Positions 1-5,178 of a stretch of DNA of 5,178 bases are shown one piece after another. The notes under the pieces were generated by a model that did no database searches, was not told the origin of the DNA, and saw only the letters and a program-made list of their open reading frames with translations. This DNA is from an uncultured Oscillospiraceae bacterium (GTDB taxonomy: Bacteria > Bacillota > Clostridia > Oscillospirales > Oscillospiraceae). The stretch spans positions 1-5,178 of the forward strand of contig CAKTMQ010000110.1 of the NCBI GenBank assembly GCA_934573945.1, written 5' to 3'. The number at the start of each line of letters is the position of its first letter. The stretch's first letter is position 1. A program made the position numbers and the translations under genes.

Positions 1-1697
1 AAGAAGGCGGCCTGCAGCACCATGTTGGAGCGGTTGCCCAGCCCCAGCGCCTGAGACTCCTTGTTGGCGTCGATGATATAGAACTTGATGTCGTTCTCCG
101 CGATGTACTTGAGAATATCGCCGGGGATGTGCTGCTCCAGCTGATCCTCTGTCCACTCACAGTTCAGCAGGAAGCTGCCGTGGGGCTTCAGCTCGGAGAT
201 GATGTCGTACTTGGTCAGATACGTCTGGTTGTGGCAGGCAATGAAATCCGCGTTGCTGACATAGTAGGTGGAGCTGATGGGATGCTTGCCGAAGCGCAAA
301 TGGCTCTTGGTGATGCCGAAGGACTTCTTGGTGTCGTACTCAAAGTACGCCTGACAGTACATATCGGTGGTCTCGCCGATGATCTTGATGGAGTTCTTGT
401 TGGCGCCCACGGTACCGTCGGAACCCAGACCCCAGAACTTGCAGGCGATGGTGCCCTCCGGCTCGGTCAGCAGCGGCGCGCCGATGGGCAGGGACAGATG
501 GGTCACATCGTCCTCGATGCCGATGGTGAAGTGGTTTTTCGGCTCGGAGAGCGTCAGGTTGTCGAACACCGCCTTGATCTGAGCGGGCGTGGTATCCTTA
601 GAGCTGAGACCGTAGCGTCCGGCGTAGATCAGCGGACGGCCGGCGTCATTGATATAGGCGGCGCAGATGTCCTCGTACAGCGGCTCGCCGATGGAACCGG
701 CTTCCTTCACGCGATCCAGCACGGCGATCTTCTTCACCGTCTTGGGCATGGCGGCAAGCAGGTGCTTGGCGGAGAAGGGACGGAACAGATGTACCTGCAG
801 GAAACCCACCTTCTCGCCCTTGGCGTTCAGGTAGTTGACGACCTCCTGCGCGCAGCCGGCCACAGAGCCCATAGCCACGATGACGCGCTCAGCATCCGGT
901 GCACCGTAGTAGTTGAACAGGTGGTACTCACGGCCGGTCAGCTTGCTGATCTCCGCCATATAGCCCTCCACCACGTCGGGCAAATTGGCGTAATCGGTGT
1001 TGTTGGATTCCCGCAGCTGGAAGTAGATGTCGGGGTTATCCACCAGGGAGCGCATACGGGGGTCTTCCGGGTTCAGAGCGTTGGCGCGGAATCTGGCCAG
1101 TGCCTCATAGTCCACCAGCTTGGCATACTCGTCGTAATCCAGTACGTCGATCTTCTGGATCTCATGGCTGGTGCGGAAGCCGTCAAAGAAATGCAGGAAG
1201 GGAATGCGTGCGCGGATGGCGCTCAGGTGCGCCACGGCAGCCAGATCGGCAGCCTGCTGGACGCTACCGCTGGAGAGCAGGGCAAAGCCTGTCTGACGGC
1301 AGTTCATCACGTCGGAGTGGTCGCCGAAAATGGAGAACGCATGGGTACCCACGGTACGGGATGCCACGTGGAGCACGCCGGGCAGGCGCTCACCGGAGAT
1401 ACGGTGCATGGTGGGGATCATCAGCATCAGACCCTGAGACGCGGTAAAGCTGGTGGCCAGCGCACCGGCCTCCAACGCACCGTGACAGGCACCGCAGGCG
1501 CCGGCCTCGGACTGCATCTCCACCAAACGGACGGTCTGGCCGAAAATGTTCTTCTTTCCCTTGGCAGACCACTCATCGGCGTGCTCCGCCATGGGGCTGG
1601 ACGGCGTGATGGGATAGATGGCAGCAACTTCCGAGAAGGCATATGCCACATATGCCGCCGCTTCGTTACCGTCGCAGATCTTCATGAGCTTGCTCAT
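1..1697 (-). CDS. nifJ: Pyruvate:ferredoxin (flavodoxin) oxidoreductase, N-terminal part (gene runs off the left edge)
   Basis: This cytoplasmic enzyme oxidatively decarboxylates pyruvate with CoA to acetyl-CoA and CO2, passing electrons through Fe-S clusters to ferredoxin. The window shows codons 1-565 of a protein that in this family is usually about 1,170-1,230 residues. Visible parts are the N-terminal pyrimidine-binding domain (about 1-255), the transketolase-C-like domain II (about 260-400, with GSVAG at 277-281 and LDRVKEAGSIGEPLY near 327-341), and most of the CoA-associated domain III (GLGSDGTVGANKNS at 423-436). The EKR segment, the 2x[4Fe-4S] ferredoxin domain and the TPP-binding domain would lie outside. 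YPITPSSPMAE places a threonine at 31, VEMQSEAGA a glutamate at 64, and HVASRT an arginine at 114. These match the positions of the active-site Thr31, Glu64 and Arg114 described for the Desulfovibrio africanus enzyme. No stop or frameshift was seen in the parts I translated. The start is the ATG at 1697, nine bases after GAGGAGG. Cys68 and Cys71 lie just after Glu64, where I recall Ala and Val in many homologues. The symbol follows common usage (also por/pfor); no role in nitrogen fixation is implied. Confidence 0.95.
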   Translation of the reverse strand, partial: MSKLMKICDGNEAAAYVAYAFSEVAAIYPITPSSPMAEHADEWSAKGKKNIFGQTVRLVEMQSEAGACGACHGALEAGALATSFTASQGLMLMIPTMHRISGERLPGVLHVASRTVGTHAFSIFGDHSDVMNCRQTGFALLSSGSVQQAADLAAVAHLSAIRARIPFLHFFDGFRTSHEIQKIDVLDYDEYAKLVDYEALARFRANALNPEDPRMRSLVDNPDIYFQLRESNNTDYANLPDVVEGYMAEISKLTGREYHLFNYYGAPDAERVIVAMGSVAGCAQEVVNYLNAKGEKVGFLQVHLFRPFSAKHLLAAMPKTVKKIAVLDRVKEAGSIGEPLYEDICAAYINDAGRPLIYAGRYGLSSKDTTPAQIKAVFDNLTLSEPKNHFTIGIEDDVTHLSLPIGAPLLTEPEGTIACKFWGLGSDGTVGANKNSIKIIGETTDMYCQAYFEYDTKKSFGITKSHLRFGKHPISSTYYVSNADFIACHNQTYLTKYDIISELKPHGSFLLNCEWTEDQLEQHIPGDILKYIAENDIKFYIIDANKESQALGLGNRSNMVLQAAF

Positions 1698-1706
1698 TCT
1701 TTCTTT

Positions 1707-1713
1707 CCTCCTC
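1707..1713 (-). promoter_or_regulatory. Ribosome binding site of the PFOR gene
   Basis: On the minus strand the sequence reads GAGGAGG, followed by nine bases (AAAGAAAGA) and then ATG. This is a near-perfect Shine-Dalgarno at standard spacing. It fixes the PFOR start at 1697 rather than at the in-frame ATG four codons further in (1685). Confidence 0.9.
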
Positions 1714-1747
1714 TATGTTCCTGGTGCCCACCGGCGGCAGGCCACAG

Positions 1748-1762
1748 ATATACAATTTATAT
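1748..1762. repeat. AT-rich inverted repeat at the predicted PFOR transcription start
   Basis: ATATACAATTTATAT has five-base arms (ATATA and TATAT) around a five-base centre. It touches the predicted -10 of the PFOR promoter and covers the predicted start of transcription, where a repressor site would be effective. I do not recognise it as the operator of a named regulator, and AT-rich palindromes of this size arise easily by chance. Confidence 0.3.
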
Positions 1763-1788
1763 GGTAACACGTTTCAAGGGAAAGTCAA
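1761..1788 (-). promoter_or_regulatory. Predicted sigma-A promoter for the PFOR gene
   Basis: On the minus strand a -35 element TTGACT (1788-1783, 5 of 6 to TTGACA) is followed after 16 bases by TACCAT (1766-1761, 4 of 6 to TATAAT). A TG lies one base ahead of the -10 (1769-1768), making an extended -10. Transcription would begin near 1754, giving a leader of about 57 bases. A second hexamer, a perfect TTGACA, lies 11 bases further upstream (1799-1794) but has no -10 at a usable distance. A weaker alternative pairs TTGAAA (1777-1772) with TATATC (1752-1747) across 19 bases. The position, in an AT-rich gap between co-directional genes, supports a separate PFOR transcript. The call rests on motif matching by eye. 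Confidence 0.55.
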
Positions 1789-1853
1789 TTTCTTGTCAAT
1801 GATTTCTGCGTTTTCTCTTATTTATTGGGGCATCCTTTGTGAAAAAAGTCAAT

Positions 1854-3122
1854 TCAGATGATGATGGGTCTGCCATCAAAGTCGATCTGTCCACCTCTGA
1901 CCGTCACATTGCCGCCCAGCCGATTGACATACACGCCGTCCGGCAGATCGACCGCCACACGGCCGGTGCCGTCATTCATGTGGAACACACCCAGTGCCTT
2001 GCCCTCGGTGCCCTCATAGTGTCCCAGCAGGAAGCCGCCCTCCGCCGTATCCAGCCAATAGCCGCCCTGCAGCGGCAGCGTCAGCTTCACCGCCTTGAGT
2101 TGATGGAGATACTGCTGCAGATCCCGCTGCATATCGCCGTAATTGCTCTGCCGCTCGAAGAAGTCCACCCGCTCTTTGGGTGCGTACTCCTGCCCGCTGT
2201 AGAGCATGGTAGCGCCCCGCTGGAAGTACAGAAACGCCAGCCAGTTGTCCAGCTGTCCATCGCTGTGGAGCCAGGAGGCGATACGAGGCGTGTCGTGGTT
2301 CTCCAGGCAGCGGGCTTTCACATAGCCGCTGGGATACTCCAGCTCCTGATAGGTCAGCAGCATGGCGTATTCCGCCATCGTGCGCTGCCCCTTCAGCACA
2401 CCCTCGAAGCAGTGCCAGATGTCGTAATCATAGGTCATGTCGAACACGGTCTGCAGCTCCGTATCCGTGGCGCTGTAGACACCCATGCGGCGCATGGCCA
2501 GCGTGTGGGCGCCGTGAACACTCTCCGCCAGCCAGATACAGCCCGGACGGACGGTCTCTACCTCCTCCCGTGCCTGCCGCCAGAAATCCAGCGGCACGGC
2601 GCTGGCCACATCGCAGCGGAAGCCGTCCACGATGGCCGCCCACTGCTTGAGCGTGTCGATCTGATAGCGCCACAGCTCGCGGTTGGTGTAATCCAGATCC
2701 ACAATATCCCACCAGTCCGCCACCTTGCGGGTGGGCTGCCCCGCGGCGTCCCGCAGGAAAAACTCCGGGTGGGTCTTTGCCAGCACGGAGTCCGGCGAGG
2801 TGTGGTTATACACCACGTCGATGATGCACTTCATGCCCCGCTGGTGGATGGCATCCACCAGATGCCGCAGGTCATCCTCCGTACCCATGTCCGGGTTCAC
2901 CGCCCGGTAATCCCGGATGGCGTAGGGGCTTCCCACAGTGCCCTTGCGTCCGGCCTCACCGATGGGATGGATGGGCATCAGCCAGAGGATGTCCGCCCCC
3001 AGCCACCGCAGTCTGTCCAGATCTGCCTCCAGCGCCCGGAAGGTGCCCTCCTTCGTGTGGCCGCGGACAAAGATGCTGTAGATCACCTGATGCCGCAGTG
3101 AAAGATCCGTATTGCTCGCCAT
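1854..3122 (-). CDS. Cytoplasmic GH13 alpha-amylase-family glycoside hydrolase
   Basis: A 422-residue enzyme predicted to cleave or transfer alpha-1,4-glucosidic bonds in maltodextrins or glycogen. All four classical GH13 conserved regions are present, numbered from the ATG at 3122: DVVYNH (102-107), GFRCDVAS (167-174, nucleophile Asp171 and Arg169), WLAES (197-201, acid/base Glu200) and ENHD (274-277, His276 and transition-state Asp277). SPYAIRDY near 65-72 is the usual motif after beta-strand 2. The segment between strand 3 and helix 3 is short, so domain B is reduced. The C-terminal beta domain (about 345-422) is also short, and no carbohydrate-binding module is seen. There is no signal peptide or membrane segment, so it should act inside the cell on imported or stored glucan. 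The frame extends to a GTG at 3143, but the Shine-Dalgarno lies inside that extension, so the ATG is chosen. It starts 40 bases after ligA and probably shares its transcript. The subfamily and preferred substrate (amylase, maltogenic amylase or glucanotransferase) cannot be settled from the motifs. Confidence 0.92.
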   Translation of the reverse strand: MASNTDLSLRHQVIYSIFVRGHTKEGTFRALEADLDRLRWLGADILWLMPIHPIGEAGRKGTVGSPYAIRDYRAVNPDMGTEDDLRHLVDAIHQRGMKCIIDVVYNHTSPDSVLAKTHPEFFLRDAAGQPTRKVADWWDIVDLDYTNRELWRYQIDTLKQWAAIVDGFRCDVASAVPLDFWRQAREEVETVRPGCIWLAESVHGAHTLAMRRMGVYSATDTELQTVFDMTYDYDIWHCFEGVLKGQRTMAEYAMLLTYQELEYPSGYVKARCLENHDTPRIASWLHSDGQLDNWLAFLYFQRGATMLYSGQEYAPKERVDFFERQSNYGDMQRDLQQYLHQLKAVKLTLPLQGGYWLDTAEGGFLLGHYEGTEGKALGVFHMNDGTGRVAVDLPDGVYVNRLGGNVTVRGGQIDFDGRPIII

Positions 3123-3130
3123 AAGATAGC

Positions 3131-3140
3131 CCTCCTCCTT
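3131..3140 (-). promoter_or_regulatory. Ribosome binding site that decides the amylase start
   Basis: The minus strand reads AAGGAGGAGG, then eight bases (GCTATCTT), then the ATG at 3122. The match to the 16S anti-Shine-Dalgarno is strong and the spacing is normal. The in-frame GTG at 3143 lies upstream of this site and has no comparable site of its own, so the seven-residue longer version (MKEEGYL added) is unlikely. Confidence 0.85.
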
Positions 3141-3162
3141 CACAATGCTCTTTTGTCGTTTT

Positions 3163-5150
<1,988 letters not shown>

Positions 5151-5153
5151 ATC

Positions 5154-5178
5154 TCATCCGTTGTTCATGATATAGTCC
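5154..5178 (-). other. Possible last codons of an unidentified upstream gene
   Basis: One minus-strand frame entering from the right edge reads DYIMNNG and stops at TGA (5156-5154), 17 bases before the ligA ATG. That spacing would suit an upstream member of the same operon. Seven codons cannot be told from chance, and the other two frames also stop close by (5169-5167 and 5151-5149), so this is only a hint that an operon continues to the right. Confidence 0.15.

Noticed and set aside
1720..1741. A GC-rich imperfect hairpin (CCTG...CAGG with an inner GCC/GGC) in the PFOR leader as a riboswitch or attenuator.
   Set aside because: It has only seven pairs interrupted by mismatches, no following T run and no recognisable riboswitch core. 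The predicted leader of about 57 bases is too short for most known riboswitches.
1837..1854. TTGTGAAAAAAGTCAATT as a possible Rex (NADH-sensing repressor) site upstream of PFOR.
   Set aside because: The first half matches TTGTGAA, but the second half agrees with TTCACAA at only three of seven positions. It lies about 50 bases upstream of the predicted -35, against the end of the amylase gene, so it is a weak operator candidate.
1842..1878. A six-base-pair hairpin (TGATGG/CCATCA, 1862-1878) followed by six T on the minus strand as a terminator for the amylase gene.
   Set aside because: The stem is short and inside the last codons, and the T run (1847-1842) begins about 14 bases after it rather than directly behind it. 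That is not a convincing intrinsic terminator.
3123..3143. GTG at 3143 as the start of the amylase gene, giving 429 residues.
   Set aside because: The strong AAGGAGGAGG site lies within this extension, eight bases before the ATG at 3122, so the ATG start is much better supported.

Overview
The window holds three genes, all on the minus strand and read from right to left: ligA (NAD+-dependent DNA ligase, complete), a cytoplasmic GH13 alpha-amylase-family enzyme (complete), and the N-terminal 565 codons of a pyruvate:ferredoxin oxidoreductase (PFOR, nifJ/por type) that runs off the left edge. The sequence looks like a GC-rich, anaerobic, Gram-positive Clostridia genome. The reasons are the GC-rich third codon positions, strong AGGAGG-type ribosome binding sites, a single-chain PFOR, and an NAD+-dependent ligase. 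An Oscillospiraceae/Ruminococcaceae-like gut bacterium is my best guess, but that is inference; no phylogenetic marker was tested.

Layout. Bases 5137-5178 are the region just upstream of ligA and may contain the last codons of another minus-strand gene, too short to identify. ligA occupies 5136-3163. A 40-base gap containing a strong Shine-Dalgarno but no terminator leads to the amylase gene (3122-1854), so these two are probably cotranscribed. The next gap (1853-1698, 156 bases) is clearly AT-rich in its 1741-1853 part. It carries a plausible sigma-A promoter with an extended -10, an AT-rich palindrome at the predicted start of transcription, and a strong ribosome binding site. PFOR therefore probably has its own transcript. 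There is no stretch of more than 300 bases without a gene.

Function. The ligase serves replication and repair. The amylase lacks a signal peptide and would act on internalised malto-oligosaccharides or glycogen. PFOR turns pyruvate from glycolysis into acetyl-CoA, CO2 and reduced ferredoxin. The last two share a loose theme, from alpha-glucan to glucose to acetyl-CoA, but the layout does not prove a dedicated pathway. All catalytic residues I could check are present. I see no mobile element, CRISPR array, RNA gene or defence system, and nothing that looks like an undescribed system; the observations worth checking are modest.
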